NCBI RefSeq assembly: GCF_000010305.1
Contig: NC_012489.1
Location: 1,240,001-1,304,000 of the forward strand
DNA: 64,000 bases
Source: Gemmatimonas aurantiaca T-27
GTDB taxonomy: Bacteria > Gemmatimonadota > Gemmatimonadetes > Gemmatimonadales > Gemmatimonadaceae
Reading direction: 5' to 3'
Under the pieces are notes generated by a model. It searched no databases and had not been told where the DNA came from. It saw only the letters and a program-made list of their open reading frames with translations. Both the position numbers and the translations under genes were made by a program. Below, one piece after another: positions 1 to 9,008 of the stretch (position 1 is its first letter; the number at the start of each line of letters is the position of its first letter).

Positions 1-36
1 TTGTCCATGTGGGGGCTGGGCGGCAGCTTCCAGCCC

Positions 37-1974
37 ATGCCGATCACGTCCCCCACCGCGGCGCCTACAACGCCTCCCCGCCTCGCTGCTCGTTTTGCCT
101 CCTCACTGGCACTGCTCACCCTCCTGACAGGCTGTCGGGCCGCTGGCGGACCCGCCGGAGGAGCCCCCGCCGTGGGGGGAGCAGGTGGGGCCGCGACCAC
201 ATATCCCACCCTCCCGTCGGCTTATGTGATTGCCGAGGGGCAGTCGCAGGTCGCGCCGGCGTTTGCCGATAGCACGCAATGGATCCGCGAGCGGCTCTGG
301 GTGGAGACGGAATTCGACTCCGACTTCGATGGAAAGCCGGACCGCGTCCACGTGGACGTGACACGGCCAGGCGTCACGGCGTCCGGCGTCAAGGTACCGG
401 TGGTCTATGAGACCAGCCCGTATTTTGCCGGCACGCTGGGCAACGAGAACGTGTTCTGGCCGGTGAAGCAGGAGCTCGGCGCCGAGCCGCCGGCGCGGGT
501 GTTGGGCAAAGGTGTGCCGTTCAACGCCGGCCGCACCCGCATCGCCAATTCCCAGGTGCGCACTTGGGTGCCGCGGGGATTCGCGGTGGTGCACTCCGAA
601 TCGCCTGGCACGGGGCTCAGCCAAGGGTGCGTGACCATCGGCGGCATGAACGAATCACTGGCCCCCAAGGCGGTGGTGGACTGGCTCAACGGTCGCGCCA
701 AGGGCTACACCACCGTGGACGGCACGCAGGAGGTGTCGGCGAGTGCCTGGTCCACCGGGAAGGTGGGTATGATCGGCACATCGTTCAACGGGACGCTGCC
801 GGTGGCGGTAGCCACCACGGGCGTGGCTGGGCTCGAGGCCATCATCCCGGTGTCTCCCAACAACTCCTACTATCGCTACTACCGATCGAACGGCCTCGTA
901 CGCGCGCCTGGTGGTTATCAGGGCGAAGACGTGGATGTGTTGTACGACTACGTGCAGAGCGGCAATCCGGCCACGCGTGCGATATGCAACGAGCGGGTAC
1001 GCGACGGGATCATCGCCAAGGGGATCGACCGGAAGACCGGGGACCTCAGTGATTTCTGGACGCAGCGCGACTATCTGCTGCAGGCCAAGGGCATTCGGGC
1101 CGCGATGCTCACCGCGCATGGCTTCAATGACTGGAACGTGATGCCCTCGCACACCGTGCTGATGGCCGATGCGGTGCGCGCCAACAAGGTGCCCGTGCAG
1201 ATGTACTTCCATCAGGGTGGGCATGGCGGCGAGCCGCCACTGGCGATGATGAACCGCTGGTTCACGCGCTATCTGCTGGGCGTGCAAAATGGCGTGGAGA
1301 AGGATCCCCGCTCGTATGTCGTGCGTGAAGCCGCCAATCGCCAGACGCCGACTCCGTATGCCGAGTATCCCAATCCCGGCGCCGCCCCGGTGACGCTGTT
1401 TCCCGGTAGCAGCGGACGGTCGGTGGGTGTGCTCGCCTTCACGGCGCTTGGCGGGCAGGGACGCGAAACGATCACCGATGACGTCAACCAGGCCGGCGCT
1501 GTGCTGGCCGCCGCGCCATCGTCGCCCAATCGCCTGATCTTCGCCACGCCGATTCTCACGCAGCCCGTACACATCTCGGGCACCGCGCAGGTCTCGCTGC
1601 GCGTATCGTCCAGCAAGGCGGCCGCCAATCTGTCGGTCTGGTTGGTGGAACTGCCGTGGCCCGCCGCCGTGGCGGGTGGCAGTGGCAACGGCGGTATCAT
1701 CACACGCGGCTGGGCCGATCCACAGAATGCCAAGTCGCTGCGCGTGTCCGAGCCGCTCAAGAGCGGCGAGTTCGTCACCGTGACATTCGATCTCGAACCC
1801 GATGACCAGATCGTGCCGGTGGGCAAGCGCATCGGGTTGATGGTCATGTCCAGCGACCGCGATTTCACGCTCTGGCCCGCGCCAGGCACCGTGCTCACGC
1901 TCGATCTCGATGCCAGTTCGCTGTCGCTGCCCGTGGTGGGCGGCGTGGCCGCACTGCAGCGTGCGATCCAATAA
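37..1974 (+). CDS. CocE/NonD-type X-Pro dipeptidyl-peptidase (S15) family lipoprotein
   Basis: Serine hydrolase of the S15/CocE family (alpha/beta hydrolase core plus C-terminal jelly-roll). The reading frame is open to the window edge, so an upstream start cannot be excluded. I prefer the ATG at 37 because it gives a lipoprotein signal peptide ending in LLTGC. With that start the catalytic triad is visible: Ser249 in GTSFNG, Asp365 in AHGFNDW and His396 in QGGHGGE. The last 200 residues look like the C-terminal beta domain of the family. Likely exported and membrane-anchored, cleaving peptides or esters; the substrate cannot be read from sequence. Followed 39 bp later by a same-strand GH3 gene, so the two may be co-transcribed. 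Confidence 0.85.
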   Translation: MPITSPTAAPTTPPRLAARFASSLALLTLLTGCRAAGGPAGGAPAVGGAGGAATTYPTLPSAYVIAEGQSQVAPAFADSTQWIRERLWVETEFDSDFDGKPDRVHVDVTRPGVTASGVKVPVVYETSPYFAGTLGNENVFWPVKQELGAEPPARVLGKGVPFNAGRTRIANSQVRTWVPRGFAVVHSESPGTGLSQGCVTIGGMNESLAPKAVVDWLNGRAKGYTTVDGTQEVSASAWSTGKVGMIGTSFNGTLPVAVATTGVAGLEAIIPVSPNNSYYRYYRSNGLVRAPGGYQGEDVDVLYDYVQSGNPATRAICNERVRDGIIAKGIDRKTGDLSDFWTQRDYLLQAKGIRAAMLTAHGFNDWNVMPSHTVLMADAVRANKVPVQMYFHQGGHGGEPPLAMMNRWFTRYLLGVQNGVEKDPRSYVVREAANRQTPTPYAEYPNPGAAPVTLFPGSSGRSVGVLAFTALGGQGRETITDDVNQAGAVLAAAPSSPNRLIFATPILTQPVHISGTAQVSLRVSSSKAAANLSVWLVELPWPAAVAGGSGNGGIITRGWADPQNAKSLRVSEPLKSGEFVTVTFDLEPDDQIVPVGKRIGLMVMSSDRDFTLWPAPGTVLTLDLDASSLSLPVVGGVAALQRAIQ

Positions 1975-2013
1975 TCGATTTTCGCCATGTCAAATTCTTC
2001 GCAGGACATCTTG

Positions 2014-3963
2014 ATGCCGCGCCGCTGGCCACTGAGTGTGTCGGCGCTGCTGTTCGTGGGGCAGGTGGCTGGGTGTGCGACGTACAGTGCCTCGTCGGGT
2101 GGAGCAACACCGACGGCATCGTCCGCGCCATCGGGCGGTGTGTCCGCCTCTTCGCCCAGCATCGTGACGCCCACACCGCCGATGTCGGTGGCCAGGCCCA
2201 CAGCCGCCAGCCAACGCGAGGACGCGCGTTGGGCCGACTCGGTGCTCGCCACACTCTCGGTGCGCCAGAAAGCGGCGCAGTTGGTGTGGGTCTGGGCACT
2301 GGGCGACTACACGCCGGTGGATGCACCTGCGTATGTGTCCATCGAACGTCAGGTGCGTGAACTCGAACTGGGCGGCATCATCATTTCGGTTGGTGGTCCG
2401 GCCGACATCGCACTCAAGGTGAATGCACTCCAGCGATCGGCGAAGTTGCCGCTGCTGGTGGGCGCCGATCTCGAGACCGGCGCGGCATTTCGCGCGCGTG
2501 GTGGCTGGTTCCTGCCCAATGCGATCGAACTCGGTGGGGCTACGTCATTCCCCTATCAGATGGGCATCGGCGCCACGCGTGATACCATGCTGGCGTACGA
2601 GATGGGACGTGTGACGGCGGTGGAAGGTCGGGCGATGGGCATTCACATGGCGTTTGCGCCGGTGCTCGACGTCAACAACAATCCGAAAAATCCTGTCATC
2701 AGTGGCCGGTCGTTTGGCGAAGATCCGGCGCTGGTGTCTCGTATGGGTGCCGCGCTGGTGCGTGGCATCCAGGAGAACGGGATGCTGGCCACCGGCAAGC
2801 ACTTCCCGGGCCACGGCGACACCGATCAAAACTCACACCTCGAACTGTCGCGCGTGAATGTGTCGCGTGCGCGGCTCGACAGTGTAGAGCTGCGTCCCTT
2901 CCAGGCCGCCATCGATGCCGGAGTGCGTGGCATCATGACATTCCATGGGGATCTGCCGGCGCTCGACACGACACACACGGCGGCCACGTTGAGCCGAGCC
3001 GTGATGACCGACCTGCTCAAGCGCCAGATGCGCTTCAATGGGCTGCTCATCACCGATGCACTCGACATGAACGGGGTGCTCGGCAACCTCACCATGCAGG
3101 AAGCCACGTTGCGTGCCCTCGAGGCGGGCAACGATGTGCTGTTGATGCCCACCGACGCGCGTGCGTCCATTCAGGCCATGGTCGATGCCGTCGCCTCTGG
3201 ACGTGTGTCGGAAGCCCGTCTCGATGAGTCGGTGCGCAAGTTGCTGATGGCCAAGCACGAATTTGGCCTGCATCGTGAACGTCTGGTGTCGGTGGAAGGG
3301 GTGCGTGATCGTGTGGGCACGCTCGCCAATCTCAAGCCGGCTGGTGAGGCAGCAGCAAAGGCCATCACGCTGGTGCGTGATTCATTGTCCCTGGTGCCGT
3401 TCCGCATGGCGCGCACGGCGCGCGTGGTCAGCATCACGGTGTCGTCACGTGTCGATATCAGCGCGGGCCGCGGCATCGATGCCGAACTGCGCGCGCAGTA
3501 TCCGCAGTTGCTGTCGCTCACGCTCACGCCGGAAGTGGTCGCAGAAGCCACCGCCGGTGCGGCGGCTGGCAATGCGGGTGGCTATCGCGTGAGCCCCGAC
3601 CCCACCATCCTGCCGGCGTCGGTGGAGAATGCACTGGCCATTGCGCGTGGTGCCGACATGGTGATTGTGTCGAGCTACATCGGTGCGGCCACGAACACGG
3701 CCAACATGAAGCCCACGGCGGGATTGCCTGAACTGCTCAACGGCCTCAAGGCGGCCAACACGCGCGTGGCGCTGGTGAGCTTCAACAATCCCTACCTCGC
3801 GCAGGGGTTGCCCCTCACCGATGTGCACCTCATCGCGTGGAGCCCGTGGACCATGTCGCAGCGCGCCGCTGGTCGCGCGTTGCTCGGCAAGGCGCCGATC
3901 ACGGGTCAGCTACCGATCACCATTCCGGGCGTTGCCAACTTCGGCGCAGGTCTGCGGCGTTAG
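2014..3963 (+). CDS. Glycoside hydrolase family 3, beta-N-acetylhexosaminidase (NagZ-like) lipoprotein
   Basis: GH3 enzyme expected to release terminal beta-N-acetylglucosamine, for example from peptidoglycan fragments or chitooligosaccharides. The NagZ signature KHFPGHGDT begins at residue 262, and the probable nucleophile is Asp348 in ITDALDM. At about 650 aa it is much longer than cytoplasmic NagZ (about 340 aa) and carries a GH3 C-terminal domain, as in exported GH3 enzymes. The ATG at 1987 is possible, but the one at 2014 gives a compact lipoprotein signal ending in VAGC, with a GGA-type ribosome site upstream. It converges on the hydrolase at 3968 with only 4 bp between stop codons. A GH20 hexosaminidase occurs elsewhere in the window (49.6 kb). 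Confidence 0.88.
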   Translation: MPRRWPLSVSALLFVGQVAGCATYSASSGGATPTASSAPSGGVSASSPSIVTPTPPMSVARPTAASQREDARWADSVLATLSVRQKAAQLVWVWALGDYTPVDAPAYVSIERQVRELELGGIIISVGGPADIALKVNALQRSAKLPLLVGADLETGAAFRARGGWFLPNAIELGGATSFPYQMGIGATRDTMLAYEMGRVTAVEGRAMGIHMAFAPVLDVNNNPKNPVISGRSFGEDPALVSRMGAALVRGIQENGMLATGKHFPGHGDTDQNSHLELSRVNVSRARLDSVELRPFQAAIDAGVRGIMTFHGDLPALDTTHTAATLSRAVMTDLLKRQMRFNGLLITDALDMNGVLGNLTMQEATLRALEAGNDVLLMPTDARASIQAMVDAVASGRVSEARLDESVRKLLMAKHEFGLHRERLVSVEGVRDRVGTLANLKPAGEAAAKAITLVRDSLSLVPFRMARTARVVSITVSSRVDISAGRGIDAELRAQYPQLLSLTLTPEVVAEATAGAAAGNAGGYRVSPDPTILPASVENALAIARGADMVIVSSYIGAATNTANMKPTAGLPELLNGLKAANTRVALVSFNNPYLAQGLPLTDVHLIAWSPWTMSQRAAGRALLGKAPITGQLPITIPGVANFGAGLRR

Positions 3964-3967
3964 GTAC

Positions 3968-4903
3968 TTACGGGGCCGTCGCCTGAGCCGGCCCGCGTAT
4001 CAACTGCACGAGGGCGGCGGCGACGATGGCCGGATGTTCCTCGTGCAGCATGGTCCCCCCACCACGCACCGTATCCACGCGGACGTGACGCACATGTCGG
4101 CGGAGCATCGCCAACTGCGACGTATCGGGAGCACTGGGCGTGGCGAGATCGCCTACCAGGAGATGCACCGGCGCCGTGATATACGGCAGCACGTCCGCGA
4201 TGGGCACGGAGTCCCTGGCGTTCCCCATCGCACGTAGTGTGCGCAGTCCCGCCCGGACGTCCCGTTCGATGGGGGCGAGGTAGGACTGCACCACCGCGCT
4301 GGTGATCCATGCATCGTGTGTGCTCTGTGCCCGGAGCGCGGCGGCAAACTTACGGCGTGCAACGGCCCGGCCGATGGGCGTGTCCACCAGCGGGGCGAAG
4401 GCGATGGCCATGCGCACGCCAGGCGTTCGTTGTTGATCCACCGGACCACCGGCAATGGACACGATGCCGTGCACGCGGGTATCCGGCCGTGCCGCCAACC
4501 GGTAGGCGATAGTGGCGCTTGTTCCTTGCGCGGCCACGACCACATGCCCCGATGGTGGCAGGAGGCGCTCTAACAACCGGTGCAGACGGTCAGCCTGCGC
4601 GCTCAGCGAATAGTCGGCGTGCGTCGGACGCAACGACGCCCCCATGCCCAGCGGATCTACGACCAGCACCGAGCATTCCGTCGGACCGAGTGCTCGCAAT
4701 ACGCTCGTCATGGAGGCCGCAGACCCCAGCGTGCCTGGTAGCAGCAGAATCGTGCAGAGCGACTGCCGAAGCGAGCCTGCTGCGCTCACCGCCAGTGAAT
4801 CGGATGCGCCTGAAGACGCGACCCACTGCTGCAGTCGTGGAGCCTGCGCGCGTGGCGCACCGAGGGGCAACAGCAAGGCGAAGAAGAGTGCCGTAAGACG
4901 CAC
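3968..4903 (-). CDS. Exported alpha/beta-fold hydrolase
   Basis: Alpha/beta hydrolase with an N-terminal signal peptide (hydrophobic stretch then APRAQA). The nucleophile region reads AAQGTSAT, so Ser near residue 127 sits in G-T-S-A-T instead of the usual G-x-S-x-G. The preceding oxyanion-side motif LLLPGTLGS and the strand VVDPLGMGAS are typical of the family. A late HEEHP stretch probably supplies the catalytic histidine, and GDLATPSAPD the acid. The start is GTG (4903). The weakened nucleophile elbow may mean altered specificity. Substrate unknown. Divergent from the small exported protein at 5024 across a 120-bp gap. Confidence 0.72.
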   Translation of the reverse strand: MRLTALFFALLLPLGAPRAQAPRLQQWVASSGASDSLAVSAAGSLRQSLCTILLLPGTLGSAASMTSVLRALGPTECSVLVVDPLGMGASLRPTHADYSLSAQADRLHRLLERLLPPSGHVVVAAQGTSATIAYRLAARPDTRVHGIVSIAGGPVDQQRTPGVRMAIAFAPLVDTPIGRAVARRKFAAALRAQSTHDAWITSAVVQSYLAPIERDVRAGLRTLRAMGNARDSVPIADVLPYITAPVHLLVGDLATPSAPDTSQLAMLRRHVRHVRVDTVRGGGTMLHEEHPAIVAAALVQLIRGPAQATAP

Positions 4904-4982
4904 CCGTGTATACAGCGCGGTCCATGTCTCGGGCAGGCTGCTGGCTGGGTCACGGAGAGGACACGAAACGGCCCGCAGTCGC

Positions 4983-4990
4983 TACTTTTG
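4983..4990 (+). promoter_or_regulatory. Candidate -7 promoter element, TACTTTTG
   Basis: Exact match to TAnnTTTG, the Bacteroidota sigma-A -7 consensus, ending 33 bp before the ATG at 5024. No clear -33 TTG partner is visible at the expected distance. Supported mainly by recurrence of similar octamers before other genes in the window. Confidence 0.35.
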
Positions 4991-5023
4991 TAGAATCACC
5001 CGTTTCCCCGTCGAGGAATTCTC

Positions 5024-5410
5024 ATGCCGTTTGTCCGCACCGCCTTTGTTGTCGCTGCACTCACGACATCCGCGTTGGCATCCGCCACCGTGCTTGTGGC
5101 CCAGCATCGGGCCACCGATCTGACCGGCAACTGGACCTTCGCGGTGGTCACCGAGAACGGCACCGGCACGCCCGCGGTGGTCATGAAGCAGCAGGGTGAT
5201 TCACTCAGCGGCACGTACGAGTCGTCCCGTATGGGCGCGCTGGCATTCAAGGGCAGCGTGAAGGACAAGGCGTTCACGTTCGTCGTGAATACCAGCGGCG
5301 GCACAGCGCTCACCTTCAGGGGCACCATCGTCGATGATGACCATGTGAAGGGCGATGTGGATTTTGCCGGTCAGGGCGGCGCGACGTTCACCGGCGAACG
5401 CCGTCGCTGA
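5024..5410 (+). CDS. Small exported beta-rich protein of unknown function
   Basis: 128 aa with a clear signal peptide (hydrophobic residues 6-24). The mature part begins DLTGNWTFAV and then alternates short beta strands, with a Q-Q-G-D-S-L-S-G-TYE turn and repeated G-x-x-x-D/K segments, like small secreted lipocalin-like or beta-sandwich proteins. No catalytic motif is seen. The last 23 bp overlap the 3' end of the convergent membrane-protein gene, so the two transcripts share complementary ends. Function not recognised. Confidence 0.65.
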   Translation: MPFVRTAFVVAALTTSALASATVLVAQHRATDLTGNWTFAVVTENGTGTPAVVMKQQGDSLSGTYESSRMGALAFKGSVKDKAFTFVVNTSGGTALTFRGTIVDDDHVKGDVDFAGQGGATFTGERRR

Positions 5411-5861
5411 CACTCGGCATGGCTCGTGCAGGTGTGTTGCGCAGATGCCGCCGGCTCAGGAAATCTGCGTAGTGCGCCTGCCAGCCTCGGAGTGATTCTT
5501 CGGACAAGGTGTCGAGCAGGTCCGTCACGTCGTCCACGGCCGCTTGCACCCCTTCCACTGTTTCACACGACTCGGCGGATTCGTTGGCGCTCACATGCAT
5601 GATGATCACGTTGAGCTGATTGTTCACGCGGTCGGTGAGCATCTGCCGGATTTCGCGAATGGCCGTCGCGCGCAGGCGACGTTGGCGTCGGCGAATAAGC
5701 CAGAAGATGCCGCCGTGCAACACACCCACGATGAGCGCCGTCACGGCCATCACCGCCCAATAGCTGTCCTGGCTGGCGAGTCCGAGGCGCGGGATCAGCA
5801 GAATGACCGCCACGCCAGCGGCACTCAACCACAGTTCAATGTTGTCGACAAAATGACGCAT
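5388..5861 (-). CDS. Two-helix membrane protein with cytoplasmic coiled helical domain
   Basis: 157 aa. Two predicted transmembrane helices (about residues 10-28 and 35-55) are followed by an arginine-rich stop-transfer stretch (IRRRQRRLR). A helical C-terminal domain comes next, whose start (EIRQMLTDRVNNQLNVIIMH) resembles a histidine-kinase dimerisation helix but lacks an ATPase domain and a recognisable phospho-acceptor H-box. Could be a degenerate sensor or an adaptor. Tail-to-tail overlap of 23 bp with the gene at 5024. Function not assigned. Confidence 0.6.
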   Translation of the reverse strand: MRHFVDNIELWLSAAGVAVILLIPRLGLASQDSYWAVMAVTALIVGVLHGGIFWLIRRRQRRLRATAIREIRQMLTDRVNNQLNVIIMHVSANESAESCETVEGVQAAVDDVTDLLDTLSEESLRGWQAHYADFLSRRHLRNTPARAMPSVSDGVRR

Positions 5862-5971
5862 GGTTCTCGCCGCTCAAGGGGACACGAGAACAGGCACATG
5901 CCTGAATTCACAATGTCCCGATTCTGCATCCTGAGCTGCGATATCGCCAGCCGCGCCGCCTGATGGCGCGA

Positions 5972-7024
5972 CTACGTGACGTCTGCCGCCCCTGCGGGCA
6001 CACCGCAGCTCGGGCAGTACGGATAGAACGCATTCTTGCGGGTGTGGCATCCCCCACACTGATCGAACAGGCGCAGACCGCAGTGTACGCAGAAATTGGC
6101 CGGACCATTCGGGCCGGTGGCAATGCGGCGCTCACATCCAGGACACACACCGGCATCGATGCGCTTGAGTGCTTCCTCATAAGGCAACGCACGACGGCGC
6201 TCGGCTTCCGTCTGCTGTTCCACCCGTTGCCGCTGCGCGAGATACCGACGCATGGCCCGAATGATGTACACCCCCGCAATGGCCGATACGACGATGCCCA
6301 CGGCATAGCGTACGTAGCCGCCGTAACTCGGCAGGAACGGCACCAGCTCCACGAAGAACGCAAACACCGCGAACAACACGAAGCCGCGCAGCAGCGGCCA
6401 GTATTCGCTGCGACGTTTGCGCGCGACCAACCAACCCGCCAGTACCAGCAGCGGCAGGGTGAGCGCGAGGCGAATGCCAAAGACCTTGAGCTCCTGCTGG
6501 AAGCGCGCACGTTCGAACGTGCCCCGCGCGGCGATCTCGAGTTCCACTTCGGCTTCGCGATTGCTCTCCTGCGCCTGGGTGATGGCCAGCAGCGTTTCGT
6601 CGAGTTTCTCGACTCGTGACTCGGCCTCGCGTTCGGCAGCTTTGAGCGTATCGAGCCCACGCGTACGCGCCAGCACCTCGGGGTCCTGCGCGGGATCCGT
6701 GGTCGCTTTTCGTGTCGCCACCCAGGCATCAAAGCTCTCACGCTGCGACGTGTAGGCGTTGCGTGCGACGGCATGCTGTTGGGCGGCCCGATCCCGTTCG
6801 TCGCGGGTGGTGCGTTCCACTTGCAGCAACGAATCACGCTTGACGTGCAGCGGTGCGAGGCGGGTCGGGTCGATGAAGTCGGGGAGCTGCAGACTTTGCT
6901 CCACACCGGGCAGCTCGGCCACGATCTTTCCACCCAGGCCGATCAGGAACCCGGCGAAGACGATCGACACCGCCCACATCGCAATGGCGAAGAGCCGCTC
7001 AGGAACGCGAAAGGATCCGAACAT
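5972..7024 (-). CDS. Membrane protein with coiled coil and C-terminal double zinc ribbon
   Basis: About 350 aa from the ATG at 7024; a longer reading frame upstream has no signal. Order of parts: one N-terminal membrane helix (about 10-30), a long charged coiled coil (about 55-175), two to three membrane helices (about 180-260), then a cytoplasmic zinc-ribbon pair. The pair shows CPGC, CVHC, CGGC and CPSC knuckles in the last 70 residues. This tail resembles the DZANK-type double zinc ribbon found in membrane-associated scaffold proteins. No enzyme motif. Probably a structural or regulatory membrane protein; role unknown. Confidence 0.65.
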   Translation of the reverse strand: MFGSFRVPERLFAIAMWAVSIVFAGFLIGLGGKIVAELPGVEQSLQLPDFIDPTRLAPLHVKRDSLLQVERTTRDERDRAAQQHAVARNAYTSQRESFDAWVATRKATTDPAQDPEVLARTRGLDTLKAAEREAESRVEKLDETLLAITQAQESNREAEVELEIAARGTFERARFQQELKVFGIRLALTLPLLVLAGWLVARKRRSEYWPLLRGFVLFAVFAFFVELVPFLPSYGGYVRYAVGIVVSAIAGVYIIRAMRRYLAQRQRVEQQTEAERRRALPYEEALKRIDAGVCPGCERRIATGPNGPANFCVHCGLRLFDQCGGCHTRKNAFYPYCPSCGVPAGAADVT

Positions 7025-7196
7025 GACACACGGATTGCAGGGTGAACCGCGGCACGAAGGCCGGCATGAAGGGCGCTGTACCGATGTACGCGGAAGCGGC
7101 ACTCAGAAGATGCACTCACCTGATCGCTGCCCGGAAGGCGCCGGCAGGATGGGTTGGATGGTGCGGGCCTCTGGCGTGACACTCGGCGTGCCTCGA

Positions 7197-7204
7197 TAAT
7201 TCTG
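7197..7204 (+). promoter_or_regulatory. Candidate -7 promoter element, TAATTCTG
   Basis: One mismatch to TAnnTTTG, 27 bp before the ATG at 7232. No matching upstream element recognised. Confidence 0.22.
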
Positions 7205-7231
7205 ACGTCCTCCACCCTCTCGCCGACCCGC

Positions 7232-8260
7232 ATGAGTCTCATTTCCCTGCTTCCCCGCTGGACCGAATCGCGCTGGAGCCAGCCGCTCGATCGGGCGCTG
7301 CTCGATCACCTCGAGCCACAGGCTGCGGTTGCCGGACTGTTGGGGCCCGGCCCGCAATGGACATTCACCACAGGGCATCTCAACACGCTCGGTGACATGG
7401 TCCACGCGTGGGTCGGATGGGGACGGCTCCCCGTGCGCTCGACGCCCGATGAGGCCCGCGCCACGACGGGGCAGGGAGATTTCATTCCGGAGCTGTTTCG
7501 CTATCTCAAGGCCATCGATCATCTCGGCTTGATCGACAGCGACTTCATCGATCACATCTATCAGCACAACTGGCTCGCTGCAGACCTGTACAGTGTGATG
7601 GATGTGTTGGAGCTCACGGCGTTCATGGGGCAGACGGACGCGTCGAAGTTTCGGATCGTGGAGATTGGCGGGGGCTGGGGACGTGTGCCCGAGATGCTGC
7701 TCAAGCTGTTCCCGGGCAAAATCGAGTACGTCATGGTGGATGCCGTACCCATCTCGCTGGTGTCCGCTGAAGCCTATCTGCGCGGGGCATTTCCCGAACT
7801 CAACTTCGGCAGCTTTGCCCGTGGCGACGACTATCAGCCCGGCAGCTACGATGTGTACTTCATTCCCAGTTGGGAGCTCAATCACCTGGGTTCGGCACGC
7901 TTCGATGTGGTCATGAACATCGAAAGCTTCCAGGAGATGACGCAGGATCGTGTCGACTACTATCTGTCGTGGTTCGACCTGGTCATCGCCGATCGCGGCA
8001 TCGCCTACATCGCCAACTCACGTGACTACGTGTTTGTGGGCGACTGGAATTTCCCCACGTCGTGGCGCACCCTGGCTCGGCACCGCACGCCGCGGTCGTG
8101 GACACCCGACAACTCCACGCACATTCTGCGCAAGGAAGTGGGGCACTTCAGTGCTGGCAATCGCATCATCGATGTGGCGTACGCGAGTACCATTCCCACC
8201 GATCCCGCCCACGTGGCGGTGAGCACATTGCGGCAGATCCGGGAGTCGAGAGCGGGATAG
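7232..8260 (+). CDS. Putative sugar O-methyltransferase (class I SAM-dependent)
   Basis: 342 aa from the ATG at 7232; the longer frame starting at 7154 has an atypical leader. A glycine-rich SAM-binding loop, VEIGGGWGRVPE, lies near residue 144, followed by an acidic strand end (YVMVDA), as in Rossmann methyltransferases. The overall pattern (IEYVMVDAVPIS, NIESFQEM, YIANSRDY) matches the family annotated as putative sugar O-methyltransferase, usually linked to surface polysaccharide. No glycosyltransferases surround it here, so the acceptor is unknown. Converges on the hydrolase at 8290. Confidence 0.75.
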   Translation: MSLISLLPRWTESRWSQPLDRALLDHLEPQAAVAGLLGPGPQWTFTTGHLNTLGDMVHAWVGWGRLPVRSTPDEARATTGQGDFIPELFRYLKAIDHLGLIDSDFIDHIYQHNWLAADLYSVMDVLELTAFMGQTDASKFRIVEIGGGWGRVPEMLLKLFPGKIEYVMVDAVPISLVSAEAYLRGAFPELNFGSFARGDDYQPGSYDVYFIPSWELNHLGSARFDVVMNIESFQEMTQDRVDYYLSWFDLVIADRGIAYIANSRDYVFVGDWNFPTSWRTLARHRTPRSWTPDNSTHILRKEVGHFSAGNRIIDVAYASTIPTDPAHVAVSTLRQIRESRAG

Positions 8261-8289
8261 TTGAAGAGTGGGATAGCTGGAGAGCTGGT

Positions 8290-9006
8290 CTATCCCGCCG
8301 CATGCTCCACGAAACGGGCCACCGCATCCACTGGGACCTTCTCAATCGGATGCGGCACGCCCGGCAGCATCGTGGATTGGGCGTTCGGCATGAGCGCCGC
8401 CGCCGCTTCACAGTCGGCCAGTGTGACGCTGTCGTCCCGTTCGCCGACCAGCAGGTGAACGGGACACTGCACGGCGGCAAAGGCGGCGTCGGTCAGTGGT
8501 GGGGCATCGCCGAGTCCGCGCAGCAGAACTGCGGTGCGCTGCATGAGTGCTTCCCAGCCGCCCGCGTTCGCGTGTCGTTTGGCCAACGTATCGGCAAACG
8601 CGGGCACCTTGGCCGCGATCACGGCTGGATCGAGGCGTGATGCGGCCAGCGTGGCCACCTCGGGTGTCCAGCGCAGCATCGTGCCCAATGTGACGAGTGC
8701 TGTGAATGCGGCCGGTGCCCGTGACGCGAGCAGCAACGCGGCATAGCCACCCATGGAATACCCAAACACCACCGGCGGGCAATCGTCGGCGCTGCGCGCG
8801 TCACTGGCCTCCACGGCGATGATATCCGCGAAGTAGTCCATGCTGAACGCTGCGCCCTCGGCGAGTGGCGTCTGACCATGTCCCGGAAGCTCGATCACAC
8901 GTACCGATGCGAACCGGTCCAATGCCCGCAAGGCATCAACGACAGGCTGCATCTGTGCCGCGCTGCCCAGCGCGCCATGCACCACCAACACCGAGGGCCT
9001 GCTCAT
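8290..9006 (-). CDS. Alpha/beta hydrolase
   Basis: 238 aa cytoplasmic alpha/beta hydrolase. Visible parts: the oxyanion motif HGALGS, nucleophile Ser84 in GYSMGG, acid in GERDDSV and catalytic His in GVPHPIEKV. Length and layout resemble BioH, MenH or enol-lactonase-like enzymes, but nothing fixes the substrate. Its ATG lies 2 bp after the stop of the crotonase-fold gene, so the two are translated from one message and may act on the same acyl substrate. Confidence 0.82.
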   Translation of the reverse strand: MSRPSVLVVHGALGSAAQMQPVVDALRALDRFASVRVIELPGHGQTPLAEGAAFSMDYFADIIAVEASDARSADDCPPVVFGYSMGGYAALLLASRAPAAFTALVTLGTMLRWTPEVATLAASRLDPAVIAAKVPAFADTLAKRHANAGGWEALMQRTAVLLRGLGDAPPLTDAAFAAVQCPVHLLVGERDDSVTLADCEAAAALMPNAQSTMLPGVPHPIEKVPVDAVARFVEHAAG

Positions 9007-9008
9007 GG

